Below, one piece after another: positions 36,286 through 45,175 of a DNA stretch of 62,719 bases. Within the stretch, counting starts at the first letter, position 1. Each line of letters opens with the position of its first letter. The translations under genes and the position numbers were made by a program. The DNA lies in the NCBI RefSeq assembly GCF_014357575.1, contig NZ_JACONW010000014.1:1-62719 (forward strand), in the 5' to 3' direction. Source of the stretch: Pseudomonas folii (GTDB lineage: Bacteria; Pseudomonadota; Gammaproteobacteria; Pseudomonadales; Pseudomonadaceae). The notes under the pieces are model-generated. The model searched no databases. It saw only the letters and a list, made by a program, of their open reading frames with translations, and was not told the DNA's origin.

Positions 36286-37908
36286 TCACAGGGCAAATCG
36301 AGAGACAAGCCTGTTCAAACCGACAGCCAGTTTCGACAGCTCGGTGCTGGCGATGGACGTCTGGCTGGCGGCTGACGAGCTCTGGATGGACAGATCGCGA
36401 ATACTCACCAGATTCTGATCCACCGCCCGCGACACGTGAGCCTGCTCTTCAGAGGCCGTGGCAATCAGCAGGTTGCGCTCGTTGATATCAGACACCGCCG
36501 ACGCGATGTCGCCGATGGCGATATTCGCTTCTTGTGCGATGGTCAACGTCAAGACGGCCTCGCTGTTGCTTTGCACCATGGAGTGCACCGCTTTGGCCGA
36601 GCCTGTCTGAATACCTTTAACCATTTGCTCGATTTCAAGGGTCGATGTCTGGGTGCGATGCGCCAGTGCGCGGACCTCGTCAGCGACCACGGCAAAGCCT
36701 CGACCCTGTTCACCCGCGCGCGCCGCTTCGATGGCGGCGTTAAGGGCCAACAAGTTGGTTTGCTCGGCAATCGAACGAATCACGTCGAGTACCTTGGCAA
36801 TGTCCTGGGTTTGCGTCGCCAGGCCTTCGATTTCAAGGGTGGTCTGTTGCACGGTCTGGCTGAGTTGCTTGATCGATTTAATGGTTTCCGCGACTTTACC
36901 TTTGCCAATCGTTGCGGATTTTTCCGAGTCCTGGGTGTATTGCGAAGCCGCCACTGCGTTACGTGCCACTTCTTCAACGGCCGCTGTCATCTGGTTCACG
37001 GCGGTCGCGGCCTGTTCGGTCTGCATGTTCTGTTTCTGAATACCCGACAGCGACTCTTCGGTGATGGAACTCATTTCTTCCGCCGCCGCTGCCAATTGGC
37101 CGGAGGAGTCCGAGATATGCTGAATCGTGCTCTTCAGGCTTTGAAGCATGGCGTCGGTGGAGAGCTGTAACTCTGTTAATTCATCTTTGCCAGACACTTC
37201 GACGGTAGATCTCAAGTCACCTTCTGAAATCTGCTTGATGGATTGCACCAACTTTTTCACCGGCGCGCTGATGCTGTGGGTAAAGAGAAACGCAATAAAC
37301 ATCGACAGAATAATCGTGCCAATCATGATCGCAACGGTAAACGTAAAGCCCTGATCGTATTGCGTCTGCGCAGCAAGGCCTGATTGAGTGGCGCCGCTAT
37401 CATTCACACTGATCAGATTGTCGATCGAGGTTTGCAGGGCAGTAGCCAACGGCACAGTGACGGTATTGATATAGACGGTGGATTCTTGTGTTGAACGGGT
37501 TTCGCTTTGAGCGATTAATACATCCAGTGTTTCTTCATAGCGCTTAAGGCCTTGCATTATATCGTTGTAAAGACGCTGTTCTTCTGGACCGGATACCAGC
37601 CCGGCGTAATCGCTTACCTGTTCATCCAGTTCTTTTTTCAACTGACCCATCTTGATGATCGACGCAGCTTTTTTGTCGTCCCCATCAGCGGTGTAATGCA
37701 GCGCTTCAAGCCTCAGGCGCAACAGCGTGGCGTCTACCTTGCCTGCCTGACGTATGCTGGGCAGCCAATCGGTTTCCAGCTCTACGGTGGATTTGTGAAC
37801 CTCGCTGATCTTGTAGAGCGAGAGGCCACTCAGGCCCAGCATCAGCAGGCAAATGGCGCCAAAACTGAGCAGCGCCCTAGGGGTTAATTTGAAATTTCTC
37901 ATGAACAT
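36286..37908 (-). CDS. Methyl-accepting chemotaxis protein
   Basis: 540 aa. TM1 ([20 protein letters not shown]), a periplasmic region of about 150 residues with four-helix-bundle character, TM2 ([20 protein letters not shown]), HAMP, and the conserved hairpin [20 protein letters not shown] with DEVRALA. Periplasmic ligand unknown. Two in-frame ATGs (37908 and 37902) are possible; the first has AGGTG seven bases upstream. No CheR-docking pentapeptide is seen at the C-terminus (ends SRFAL). Confidence 0.92.
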   Translation of the reverse strand: MFMRNFKLTPRALLSFGAICLLMLGLSGLSLYKISEVHKSTVELETDWLPSIRQAGKVDATLLRLRLEALHYTADGDDKKAASIIKMGQLKKELDEQVSDYAGLVSGPEEQRLYNDIMQGLKRYEETLDVLIAQSETRSTQESTVYINTVTVPLATALQTSIDNLISVNDSGATQSGLAAQTQYDQGFTFTVAIMIGTIILSMFIAFLFTHSISAPVKKLVQSIKQISEGDLRSTVEVSGKDELTELQLSTDAMLQSLKSTIQHISDSSGQLAAAAEEMSSITEESLSGIQKQNMQTEQAATAVNQMTAAVEEVARNAVAASQYTQDSEKSATIGKGKVAETIKSIKQLSQTVQQTTLEIEGLATQTQDIAKVLDVIRSIAEQTNLLALNAAIEAARAGEQGRGFAVVADEVRALAHRTQTSTLEIEQMVKGIQTGSAKAVHSMVQSNSEAVLTLTIAQEANIAIGDIASAVSDINERNLLIATASEEQAHVSRAVDQNLVSIRDLSIQSSSAASQTSIASTELSKLAVGLNRLVSRFAL

Positions 37909-38384
37909 GAGTTCACCTGTAAGGAAAGACTAGAGCGTTTGAATGACTTAATGTCCATGTGCCATCACTCTTGCCGCCTAAGATCTTAAAAAAAGTCTCT
38001 ATATGCAAGAAATTTCAGAGGAGTGGAGATTGTAAAATTCAATCGCGAAGATAGTTAAATGGTTGACTGGAAATAAAAGCTTTTTTGACGTCGGCTTTAA
38101 GTTTTTTTCGCGCCTGATTTTATTGGTGTTTTCACAGGCGAGTATTGCGAATGTTTATTATTAATAAAAATGCTATCACCAAAGTATTAAGCAAATCGCT
38201 GGTTTTGCGACTGTGATTAATTGAATAGTTGTTCAGCTTGGGTTCAGGAAGTGCAACGTGCCTGTGATGTTAATAAAGGTTAGTTGTGCAGGGAGCACTC
38301 GTCGACCGATGATCGCTGCCGTGCCTGAGATCGCCGATCCAGCAAACCGGGAGCCCCTGGTCGGAATGCCAGGGCACAGGCACG
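37909..38384. other. 476-base AT-rich gap between chemoreceptor gene and zinc-ribbon gene
   Basis: Noticeably more AT-rich than its surroundings, with T-runs and no coding frame. It should contain the chemoreceptor promoter. I found no clear FliA-type site. An imperfect hairpin CCCTGGTCGGAATGCCAGGG sits at about 38354, just after the neighbouring gene. Confidence 0.5.
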
Positions 38385-38948
38385 CTAAGCCAACTTCATT
38401 CCGAACGGAATAGACAGCAGATGCAGGACGAACCCTGCTACGAGGCTGAAGATCATCACATTCCGGTATGTCCGCTCGTTAAACCTTTTATCGTAATGAT
38501 TGACGACCAAGGCCAATGCGCCAGTGGCCCAGAAAAGAAGTGAAGCAACCGGCCAGATGATGTCCCGACCTGCAAAGTAAAACCATGTCGAATGGCCGTG
38601 CTTGCTCGGATAAAAAATCTCTACTTCTTGATAGATCAGTGCTTTTAGCACAATCGTTATGAGCCACAAGGAAAGCGCACACAGCAGCACGCGCACGGCC
38701 AATGGCAGTCGCTTCTTGATGTACAGCTCGGGGTGCAACGTCCAGATCAGCGGCTTATGGCAACGCAGACACTTTGCTTCCTTTACCCCGTTGGGCCGCA
38801 CCTTGTTGTGCTTTCTGCAATTTCGACACTTTATATCCAGTGTCCAATCCATGCCCTTATGACAACTCACGCAGTCGCGCGACAGGCTTGGGGATTCCCA
38901 CTGGTTTACAGCACCACAGTGGTCGCACTTCTTTTGCCTTGGTTCCAT
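38385..38948 (-). CDS. Membrane protein with four CxxC zinc-ribbon pairs, unknown
   Basis: 187 aa. Cys8/11, Cys26/29, Cys41/44 and Cys60/63 make two probable zinc ribbons in the cytoplasmic N-terminus. Three TM helices follow (LPLAVRVLLCALSLWLITIV, WPVASLLFWATGALALVVNH, YRNVMIFSLVAGFVLHLLSI). Not recognised. The region around it has lower GC than the neighbours, in keeping with accessory origin. Confidence 0.65.
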   Translation of the reverse strand: MEPRQKKCDHCGAVNQWESPSLSRDCVSCHKGMDWTLDIKCRNCRKHNKVRPNGVKEAKCLRCHKPLIWTLHPELYIKKRLPLAVRVLLCALSLWLITIVLKALIYQEVEIFYPSKHGHSTWFYFAGRDIIWPVASLLFWATGALALVVNHYDKRFNERTYRNVMIFSLVAGFVLHLLSIPFGMKLA

Positions 38949-39073
38949 TGATCGCCAGACCTTTTTCGATAACTGAGCATACAGCGGCTGGTCGTTTGAT
39001 TCGAGATCGATGAGGGTCTGGGGAGTTATGGCTGTGACCTTTCAAGACGACAGGCCGGAGATCAGGTTTAATC

Positions 39074-39325
39074 TCAACTCACGTATTCAGCCTGCTTACG
39101 ATCCAGCAACCCATCCACCATCGCCTGAGCCATTTCCACCAGATGCATCACCGACATGGCATGGTCCCGTTGTGCGCCGTGCAGGTTATCGGCGGCTTCG
39201 TAGGCGGTGCTGGTGGCGCAGCGCAGCAGGTCCGCTGTGTGGGAGAGGACGTCTTCCTGGCTGATGTCCGTGCGGACGGAAAAGAAGCGGTTAAGGGTGC
39301 AAAGTTCGGTTGGGTTGTTCTTCAC
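39074..39325 (-). CDS. Small DUF3077-like protein (paralogue 1)
   Basis: 83 aa, start GTG at 39325 behind AAGGAGATC. Core: FFSVRTDISQEDVLSHTADL, then LLRCATSTAYEAADNLHGAQ and RDHAMSVMHLVEMAQAMVDG. Shares this core with the gene at 49315 (LLRCAKATAYESADSLNGSQ, RDHAFSVVHLIEMA). Family name from memory. Function unknown. A structured leader precedes it by 55 bases. Confidence 0.75.
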   Translation of the reverse strand: MKNNPTELCTLNRFFSVRTDISQEDVLSHTADLLRCATSTAYEAADNLHGAQRDHAMSVMHLVEMAQAMVDGLLDRKQAEYVS

Positions 39326-39380
39326 CGTGTTGATCTCCTTATGCGTAACCGGTAGCTGCAACCTTCATGATTTATGAAGG

Positions 39381-39456
39381 GGTGGCAGCTGTATGAGGGT
39401 TAGTCGACCGATCACAGAAAATCGGCGCACTCGAAAGTGCCCCGCATACAGCCGCC
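39381..39456 (-). ncRNA. Structured leader of DUF3077-like gene (copy B)
   Basis: On the minus strand GGCGGCTGTATG pairs with CATACAGCTGCCACC, enclosing a GCACT-TTCG-AGTGC hairpin and a second CCGAT...ATCGG hairpin, that is, a three-way junction. Same architecture as 49569-49647, with different but complementary bases. Candidate cis-regulatory RNA; no family recognised. Confidence 0.6.
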
Positions 39457-39521
39457 ATAACTTAGGCTAGTAGATGCCTATCGCGGGATGCTTAAGATTT
39501 ACTGTGAGTCAGGCGACTAAA

Positions 39522-39547
39522 CCCGTTCGCTGCTGAGCAGCGACGGG
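39522..39547 (-). other. Hairpin upstream of leader copy B
   Basis: CCCGTCGCTGC and GCAGCGAACGGG form a stem with a 3-base loop, 66 bases before the three-way junction. A similar hairpin stands at the same relative place in the other copy. Either a terminator-like or leader element. Confidence 0.45.
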
Positions 39548-39698
39548 CGGGAGGTTAGACGCGCAACTTCCCGCAAACAACCCAGTGAGCGACTCTGTCG
39601 AAAATTGAGACCAGTCCTACAAAGGCCCGTGCTGATGGATGACAGCGCTGGGTAACGTATGATTACCGTCTTATCGCAAATCACCCAAGGACCCCGCC

Positions 39699-40058
39699 AT
39701 GCCGCCGTTAAGCAAACGCGATCAGGCACGTATCGAGCGTCGCCTGGCGTCTACCCTGACCGAGGCGTGCGAAACCGCAAAATCGGAAATCGTCGGCTTT
39801 TCGTGGTTGACCCACGAAGTGGATTACGCAGCGTTTCCTGCCAGCCTGCGCGTGGTGTGGATATTCGAGACAGAAGTCGAGAAAGACCAGGCCCTCGCCA
39901 GCGGCCAGCGTGAACGCATGGTTGATCTGACAGCCCAGGCACTGGAAGACGCCGATATCGTTATCGCCGATGTCAGCAAACGGGTGCAGTTCGACAGCGA
40001 AGAACAATGTCAGCGCGCCAATGGCGGCAACTGGCAGCAGCGTCTGGCGCGGGGTTGA
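39699..40058 (+). CDS. Conserved hypothetical protein (119 aa)
   Basis: Begins MPPLSKRDQARIERRLASTL, no signal or TM. It has an alpha/beta composition with VDYAAFPASLRVVWIFETEV centrally and ADIVIADVSKRVQFDSEEQC near the end. Not recognised beyond general resemblance to Pseudomonas hypotheticals. AAGGACCCC precedes the ATG. It ends 3 bases before the DUF1289 gene, so they form an operon. Confidence 0.7.
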   Translation: MPPLSKRDQARIERRLASTLTEACETAKSEIVGFSWLTHEVDYAAFPASLRVVWIFETEVEKDQALASGQRERMVDLTAQALEDADIVIADVSKRVQFDSEEQCQRANGGNWQQRLARG

Positions 40059-40061
40059 AGC

Positions 40062-40244
40062 GTGGCAAAGGACATTGAGAATCCCTGTACCTCGGTTTGC
40101 CAGCTCAGCGGCGACCTTTGCGTGAGCTGCGGCCGCAACAAGGAAGACATCCGCAAATGGCGTCGCATGAATCGCCCCGAGAAAATGGCCGCCGTGCAGC
40201 GCGCCAGTCAGCGCCTGAAAAGCCTGAACAAAAAGAAAGGTTGA
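40062..40244 (+). CDS. DUF1289 family cysteine-rich protein
   Basis: 60 aa, GTG start. Cys9, Cys13, Cys20 and Cys23 in NPCTSVCQLSGDLCVSCGRN, followed by IRKWRRMNRPEKMAAVQRAS, match DUF1289. Probably a small metal-binding protein. Its start lies three bases after the preceding stop. Confidence 0.85.
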   Translation: MAKDIENPCTSVCQLSGDLCVSCGRNKEDIRKWRRMNRPEKMAAVQRASQRLKSLNKKKG

Positions 40245-40325
40245 GAGCCCTCAGTCAGCGGTGTGAAAGCGGCTTCCCTCTGCAATACTCCGAACATCTA
40301 CACCCGACTGTCGCCAGGAAAAATC

Positions 40326-40874
40326 ATGAAAACAAAAAACCTGATGTTCTTGATTCTGTTCAGCGTGCTCGGTGCCTTTCAGGCGAACGCCGCTGATAAA
40401 TCCTGCGCTGAAGCCATCGGTGACAAGCGCTCGGCATTACTCGTAAAACAATGCATCAGCGTATCGCCTGCCACCCGACCACCGTGCAACGCGGCCAACA
40501 GCTGCGAAATGATCAACAGCGAAGTGGAGCGCGGCTGTGGGATGTTGGCCGATGACGGAACCGCGCCGGACTTCTGCAAATTCGGCCTCACCAAGCCCGA
40601 AACCTTCCAGGGCGCGCTGATTTCCGGCAGCGGTATCGAGGATCACACCGTCACTGTTCTGCTGAACGACGGCCGCCGTTTCACGGCGTATTGCGATGGC
40701 AAATGCGGCTCGTGGTTTATCGCTGAAGACGAAGGGGAGGCCACCTTGCTGCCCAATATCGTGGGCAGAAACGTCAAGGTCACTGTGGCGAGTGAAGCCA
40801 ACAAAGACCGCATCGCCGGGCCCGCAGAGGATGAGCAGTTGGTTTTTGTGAAGAAGATTGAGTTGGTTAAGTAA
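40326..40874 (+). CDS. Secreted hypothetical protein with many cysteines
   Basis: 182 aa. Signal peptide MKTKNLMFLILFSVLGAFQA ending NAA, then six or more Cys (SCAEAIGD, KQCISVSP, PPCNAANSCEMI, RGCGML, FCKFGL) in the first 100 residues. They probably form disulfides in the periplasm. The second half is beta-rich (ALISGSGIEDHTVTVLLNDG). Not recognised. ATG at 40326 with AGGAAAA upstream. Confidence 0.65.
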   Translation: MKTKNLMFLILFSVLGAFQANAADKSCAEAIGDKRSALLVKQCISVSPATRPPCNAANSCEMINSEVERGCGMLADDGTAPDFCKFGLTKPETFQGALISGSGIEDHTVTVLLNDGRRFTAYCDGKCGSWFIAEDEGEATLLPNIVGRNVKVTVASEANKDRIAGPAEDEQLVFVKKIELVK

Positions 40875-40945
40875 CAGCCCAACTTCTGATTTGCAGGATT
40901 CGCCCCGGTGCCACTGACATCAGGCTTTTGCGCGGCGGGGAACCT

Positions 40946-41031
40946 GTAGGAGCGCGCTTGCCCGCGATTGCGTCGGCACAGGCGACGTATTTATCGACTG
41001 ACATACCGAATCGCGGGCAAGCGCGCTCATC
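40946..41031. repeat. REP-type palindrome
   Basis: GTAGGAGCGCGCTTGCCCGC with arm AATCGCGGGCAAGCGCGCTC; the usual CTAC end is replaced by ATC where it joins the next repeat. Confidence 0.75.
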
Positions 41032-41177
41032 AAACAAAATGCAAATTAATAGGTTGAAATGCATTTCCTGTAGGAGCTGCCGAAGGCTGCGAAGCATTTC
41101 TCCTGATACACCTCGATCGCAGCCTTCGGCAGCTCCTACAAGTCCAATGTTTGCTTCGCGACAGCGCTGTGTCAGGG
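41026..41177 (-). repeat. 152-bp dispersed repeat with REP core, copy B (inverted)
   Basis: Complement of the element at 30996-31147: same length, same flanks and same central REP (41070-41139). Confidence 0.8.
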
Positions 41178-41280
41178 CACAGAGCGATCTCCTGCAGGAA
41201 AAAAGCATTTCGATTCAGAGATAGGTGTGTTGATGTCGCGAGGCGTTGGGGCGAATAGGCGATCTTGTTGCGGCAACCAC

Positions 41281-41529
41281 CTACTTCTCCGGCCCAAACG
41301 CCTCAAGCCGCGCCTGCACTGCATCGTCGAAAATCATGTAAAGCGCCTCTACATCACTGGGCCGCAAGCGCTTGGCGGTTTCCAGTCCGAGGATAAAAGC
41401 GATCTGCAACTCACCCTCGCTTTCAACATCTTCGCGAGTACTGGCAGCATCGAGAGAGCGAAGCAGCTTATCAATAGGCCCACGAATAGGCTTTGGCAGC
41501 CGTAACAGGTCCAGCCTTTCTTGTGTCAT
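41281..41529 (-). CDS. Small hypothetical protein (82 aa)
   Basis: Begins MTQERLDLLRLPKPIRGPID, helical, with ESEGELQIAFILGLETAKRL. No signal. TGGAGCG lies before the ATG; an alternative start six codons upstream exists. Not recognised. Confidence 0.6.
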   Translation of the reverse strand: MTQERLDLLRLPKPIRGPIDKLLRSLDAASTREDVESEGELQIAFILGLETAKRLRPSDVEALYMIFDDAVQARLEAFGPEK

Positions 41530-41654
41530 TACGCGCTCCAGAACCATCGACTCGGGTCGAGGGCGGTGAGTAAGCCGACCATAGTGGGCCAAAACGGGTG
41601 TGAAGGGGATAGAAAAAGCGACGTAATGTTTGGGTCGTGTGAAGGGCAAGATCT

Positions 41655-41701
41655 GTAGGAGTGAGCTTGATCGCGATAGCGTCAGGTCAGGTGGCCGATC
41701 A
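41655..41701. repeat. Partial REP palindrome
   Basis: GTAGGAGTGAGCTTGATCGC resembles the left arm of the GTAGGAGTGA type at 33053. A right arm is missing; the next gene's 3' end begins here. Confidence 0.5.
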
Positions 41702-42199
41702 AGCCTCCGGCTTTACGCGCTCTATCAAGTCATTCAATACGTAAGTATCCAGAAACGCCTTCGCTTGCGTGATCTGCCCATCCTTGAACGTCAGGTGCCA
41801 CAGGTAGCTGTTTCTGTACGGCTGCTGATCCAGTGCCGTCGCTTCACCGTTCCACAGCACAACCACCACATCGCCTTCGGCAACGATACTCAGAACAACA
41901 GGTCTGATCGGGCTGGCCAGCCGCGCGCTGATCGGTTTGACCGCCCGCTCCAGCAAGTCCTGCTTGCCCTTATAGATGCCAGAAACAGGGCTGGACCCAG
42001 CGACAGTCCACTCAGCGTCAGGCGCCAGCAGGTCGAAGGTGGTGCCTTTGCCTTGCTGCCAATTCACAAACGATTGGCGGACCAACTCGGCATTTGAAGG
42101 CTGTGCTTTATTGTCAGTCGCCCATACCGTGCCCGTTAAAAACACAGACAGCAGGGCAGCAGCTTGAAGTCGAAAAACCGTGTTTAGCCATGTGCGCAT
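41699..42199 (-). CDS. Exported NTF2-like (SnoaL-type) protein
   Basis: 166 aa. Signal peptide (RLQAAALLSVFLTGTVWA) then an NTF2-like domain: LVRQSFVNWQQGKGTTFDLL, APDAEWTVAGSSPVSGIYKG, LVVVVLWNGEATA-like VVVVLWNGEAT and SYLWHLTFKDGQITQAKAFL. Such domains are small-molecule pockets or enzymes. Exported members are less usual. ATG at 42199 has GGAG upstream; an in-frame GTG three codons earlier is less likely. Confidence 0.75.
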   Translation of the reverse strand: MRTWLNTVFRLQAAALLSVFLTGTVWATDNKAQPSNAELVRQSFVNWQQGKGTTFDLLAPDAEWTVAGSSPVSGIYKGKQDLLERAVKPISARLASPIRPVVLSIVAEGDVVVVLWNGEATALDQQPYRNSYLWHLTFKDGQITQAKAFLDTYVLNDLIERVKPEA

Positions 42200-42315
42200 G
42201 TCGTTCACTCCGTTGCGGTTATGAGGATTCTTGTGGAGAAGAACCTAACCCGCATCTGAGCTGACGGCGTAGCTCGATACTGCGAGGGCTTTGCCTGATG
42301 CTGCGTTTTTTGCCT

Positions 42316-42612
42316 TCAGGATTTGCGCCCGCTGATCTCCAAGTGACCATCACAGCTCATTAACGCCTGAAGCCTCTTTGGCCCGATGTCGAACGGGACT
42401 ATCCACCAGTTCGTTCTGGAGTCATACGATGCCCCTGGCTGTAGTTCGTAGGGTGTTGTTTTTACCTGCTCAGGGTGCCGTAAAAAATAGGCATCCAGTG
42501 ATTGCAGCCAGAACTGCTCGCCGTTATCGGGGCAGGACATTTCAGTTGATTCATCGCATCCGGAAAGCACAACCGACAGCAAAATGGCCGAAGCTTTAAA
42601 GCGGGATTTCAT
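42316..42612 (-). CDS. Small lipoprotein, hypothetical
   Basis: 98 aa with a lipobox LSGC at 16-19 (MKSRFKASAILLSVVLSGCD). The mature part holds two further Cys that could form a disulfide (MSCPDNGEQF, LMSCDGHLEI). AAGGAATAGCC precedes the ATG. Not recognised. Confidence 0.7.
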   Translation of the reverse strand: MKSRFKASAILLSVVLSGCDESTEMSCPDNGEQFWLQSLDAYFLRHPEQVKTTPYELQPGASYDSRTNWWIVPFDIGPKRLQALMSCDGHLEISGRKS

Positions 42613-42723
42613 TGGCTATTCCTTGTGAGGTCGGGCTTAGCCTAACAGAGGTTCTTTCAAGGTTGGCGGCGCATGGCAGGTGGCTTGCGAGGGAGAGCGT
42701 CTGTATCTACCGGATCTACAGGC

Positions 42724-42749
42724 ACAAAAAAGACGCCCTGAGGCGTCTT
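42724..42749 (-). terminator. Rho-independent terminator, minus strand
   Basis: AGACGCCTCAGGGCGTCT followed by six T on the minus strand. It stands directly after a tRNA-like 3' end and also ends minus-strand transcription from the SDR gene. Confidence 0.8.
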
Positions 42750-42757
42750 CTTCTAAA

Positions 42758-42783
42758 TGGGTGGGTCGGGATAATTTGAATCC
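42758..42783 (-). pseudogene. Relic of a tRNA 3' end (tRNA-Lys-like)
   Basis: Minus strand GGATTCAAATTATCC then CGACCCACCCA resembles the T-arm and acceptor 3' strand of Pseudomonas tRNA-Lys (acceptor CGACCCA, CCA end). No anticodon or D-arm is found upstream. It is followed by a strong terminator, as real tRNA genes are. Similarity is partial and judged by eye. Confidence 0.45.
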
Positions 42784-42875
42784 GTTTATTAACTTAATAA
42801 TTTGTGGGGTAATCGAGACGGTCGTGGTCTCTCTATTGCGCTGACGACGGGTCGAAAACAGTAGTGCTACTGTGA

Positions 42876-43634
42876 CTAAAGCAACTGCCCACCCGAAATA
42901 TCAAATGTCGTCCCGTTAGCCCACGCCATGTCATCGGACAGGATAGCCGCGACCGCACGGCCGATATCGTCCGGCAAGCCGACACGTCCCAGCGCGATGC
43001 CTTGTGCCACATAGGCGTTCACGTCTTTGTTGTCGCGCACCACGCCGCCGCCAAAATCGGTGGCGATGGCACCGGGGGCAATGGCGTTCACCCGAATCTG
43101 GCGTGAGCCCAGTTCCACGGCCATGTAACGGGTCAGCACCTCGACTGCGGCTTTTACTGCCGCATAGAGGCTGTAACCCGGCAACGTAAAGCGCACAAAG
43201 CCGGACGAAACGTTCAGGATGCGACCGCCATCTTCAACAAACGGCAGCAGCTTCTGCGTCAGAAAAACCGGACCGCGAAGGTGCGTGGCGACCAACGAGG
43301 CAAACTGCTCTTCGGTCGCGTCAGTGAAGTTCGCGAAGAGACCATTGCCAGCATTGTTGACGAGGAAGTCGAAGCGCTCGCGGCCGAACTCGGTCTTCAA
43401 CGTATCCGTCACAGCGCTTGAAAAAGCCGGATAGCTCGCGGTGTTGGTGATGTCGAGCGGCAGCATCGCTACTTTGCCACCCAGTGCCTGGATTTCCTGC
43501 TTCAGCGATTCGGCTTCTGCGACGCCGCTGCGATAGGTGCCAATGATGTGAACGCCGCGTTTGGCAAGGTGCAGCGCCATATTGCGACCAAGGCCACGGC
43601 TGGCGCCGGTGATGAGTGCGATTTGATTAGTCAT
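42876..43634 (-). CDS. SDR-family NAD(P)-dependent oxidoreductase
   Basis: 252 aa classical short-chain dehydrogenase. Cofactor motif TGASRGLG at 10-16, NNAG at 93-96, catalytic Ser143, Tyr157 and Lys161 (YSLYAAVKAA). The IAPGAIATDF segment is typical. TYRS after strand 2 suggests NADP preference. It is divergent from an AraC regulator gene 158 bases away, which is its likely regulator. Confidence 0.9.
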   Translation of the reverse strand: MTNQIALITGASRGLGRNMALHLAKRGVHIIGTYRSGVAEAESLKQEIQALGGKVAMLPLDITNTASYPAFSSAVTDTLKTEFGRERFDFLVNNAGNGLFANFTDATEEQFASLVATHLRGPVFLTQKLLPFVEDGGRILNVSSGFVRFTLPGYSLYAAVKAAVEVLTRYMAVELGSRQIRVNAIAPGAIATDFGGGVVRDNKDVNAYVAQGIALGRVGLPDDIGRAVAAILSDDMAWANGTTFDISGGQLL

Positions 43635-43792
43635 GAGTTATCTCAGCCAGGTTCGGGCGCGCCTTTCGGCACGTTTTTGACCCGCTCAAGATAGGCAAAC
43701 ACAGATATATAACCCACGCCCAATAAGCTCAATTCATTGCCTGATTGTCTCAATCGTATTGCGCGGTGACTCGGCGCAGGCATAATCGCGCC

Positions 43793-44692
43793 ATGAACAG
43801 AGACTTAGAGCCGCATCTCGACATAGCCCTGCGTCACGCGCCTCCGGGGCTGACCATCACGCCGATTCCGCGTGTGGACATCTGCGTGGGGCAAGGCTCT
43901 ACAGACAAGGCGCCATGCCTGTATCGCTCAATGATCTGCTTCATCCTGCAAGGCTCGAAGCGCGTTGCGATCAACGACGACCTGCTGAGCTACGACAGTG
44001 AGCAATACCTCATCAGCGCCCTGGACCTGCCCTTGATCGGGCAGATTCTGGATGCAGAAGATGGGCAGCCCTACGTGGCGGTATCACTTGTGCTCGACCC
44101 GGCGATATTGGCGGAATTGGCAGCGACCATGCCTGCGGTTCGCGAGAGCGAACAAAAAGGCATTGGCATCGCGATAAACCCAATGAGCGCTCCGCTGCGC
44201 GACACATTGCTGCGCTTATTGTCATTGCTCGACACGCCCGGCGACATCCCGGTGCTCGGCCCCATGGTCGAACGGGAATTGCTTTATCGTCTCCTGCAAG
44301 GTCCCCAAGGTCGACTGCTACGCCAGATCGCCCAACCCGATGGCGCACTGGGTGGCATCCGCCGAGCCGTTGCCTGGATCCGCGATAACTACAACGCCCA
44401 ACTTCGCATCGACGCGTTGTGCAATGCCAGCGGCATGAGCCGCGCAAGCCTGCATCGCCACTTCCTGTCCATGACCGGCCTCAGCCCCCTGCGATACCAG
44501 AAACAACTCAGACTGCAGGAAGCCCGCCAGCTTCTGCTGGCCGGTGAGCATCGGGCGTCTGACGTAGCGTTCGCTGTGGGCTATGAAAGTGCGTCGCAGT
44601 TTAGCCGCGAGTATTCACGGCAATTTGGGGCGTCGCCTGCGCGGGATGTGCGGGAGATACGGGAGGCAATCGGCACTCCGACCAGGGCGTAA
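43793..44692 (+). CDS. AraC-family transcriptional regulator
   Basis: 299 aa. N-terminal cupin-like domain (APCLYRSMICFILQGSKRVA, YLISALDLPLIGQI) of the AraC_N type and two C-terminal helix-turn-helices (LRIDALCNASGMSRASLHRH and ASDVAFAVGYESASQFSREY). Divergent from the SDR gene. ATG at 43793 was chosen because the longer frame adds 16 residues without homology. Paralogue of the regulator at 46908. Confidence 0.9.
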   Translation: MNRDLEPHLDIALRHAPPGLTITPIPRVDICVGQGSTDKAPCLYRSMICFILQGSKRVAINDDLLSYDSEQYLISALDLPLIGQILDAEDGQPYVAVSLVLDPAILAELAATMPAVRESEQKGIGIAINPMSAPLRDTLLRLLSLLDTPGDIPVLGPMVERELLYRLLQGPQGRLLRQIAQPDGALGGIRRAVAWIRDNYNAQLRIDALCNASGMSRASLHRHFLSMTGLSPLRYQKQLRLQEARQLLLAGEHRASDVAFAVGYESASQFSREYSRQFGASPARDVREIREAIGTPTRA

Positions 44693-44788
44693 AAGGGAGG
44701 TTGGCTATCAACAACACGACCTGCTTTGAAAACAGATTAACCATTAGTTTTCTCGGCAGGGCATTGAGTTGGCGTGGAGCGAGCGTAA

Positions 44789-45175
44789 TTAAAGTGTCGG
44801 CTTGGGGACTGGAGTGTCAGGAATCGACTTGGCATTTTCAGGTCTTACCGGACAGCCGTCGGACAAGCCCCACCGTGTGATGACGCCACCCTCGACAAGA
44901 AATCTTTGAACGCACCAGACATACCTTGGGTTATATCCACCGGCGCCTGCAAGCCAGAGGTATTCATAAGACAGCATGCTGGAACCATCCGCCATCTTAT
45001 AGCTGTTTTTGGGCGTTCCCCATGACATGACCAAATCATCTGCCGAGGAGCCTACCCATGAGGCCTGTACATCCTCGGTCGTCTGAAAACGCTGGTTGTA
45101 CAGCAGATTTCCCAACGGAGAGTTTGAACACCCGGAGAGCATGACCCCCAACAACACGACACCCAATAACTTCAT
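44789..45175 (-). CDS. Lipoprotein, hypothetical
   Basis: 128 aa, lipobox LSGC at 13-16 (MKLLGVVLLGVMLSGCSNSP). A region TTEDVQASWVGSSADDLVMS followed by WGTPKNSYKMADGSSMLSYE is the small BamE/SmpA-like pattern seen in many short lipoproteins (a step that tests a ratio near WGxP). Function unknown. No strong ribosome site is visible. Confidence 0.7.
   Translation of the reverse strand: MKLLGVVLLGVMLSGCSNSPLGNLLYNQRFQTTEDVQASWVGSSADDLVMSWGTPKNSYKMADGSSMLSYEYLWLAGAGGYNPRYVWCVQRFLVEGGVITRWGLSDGCPVRPENAKSIPDTPVPKPTL

Larger units (their letters stand above)
40875..41285. other. 411-base gap made of two repeats
   Basis: A REP palindrome (40946-41031) runs directly into the inverted 152-bp dispersed repeat (41026-41177). 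No gene supported; open frames over it are translations of the palindromes. Confidence 0.7.

Noticed and set aside
40867..41208. Minus-strand open frame across the 152-bp repeat, similar to a plus-strand frame at 30971-31291
   Set aside because: The protein similarity is caused by the shared nucleotide repeat. The frames run through palindromes and have no start signals.
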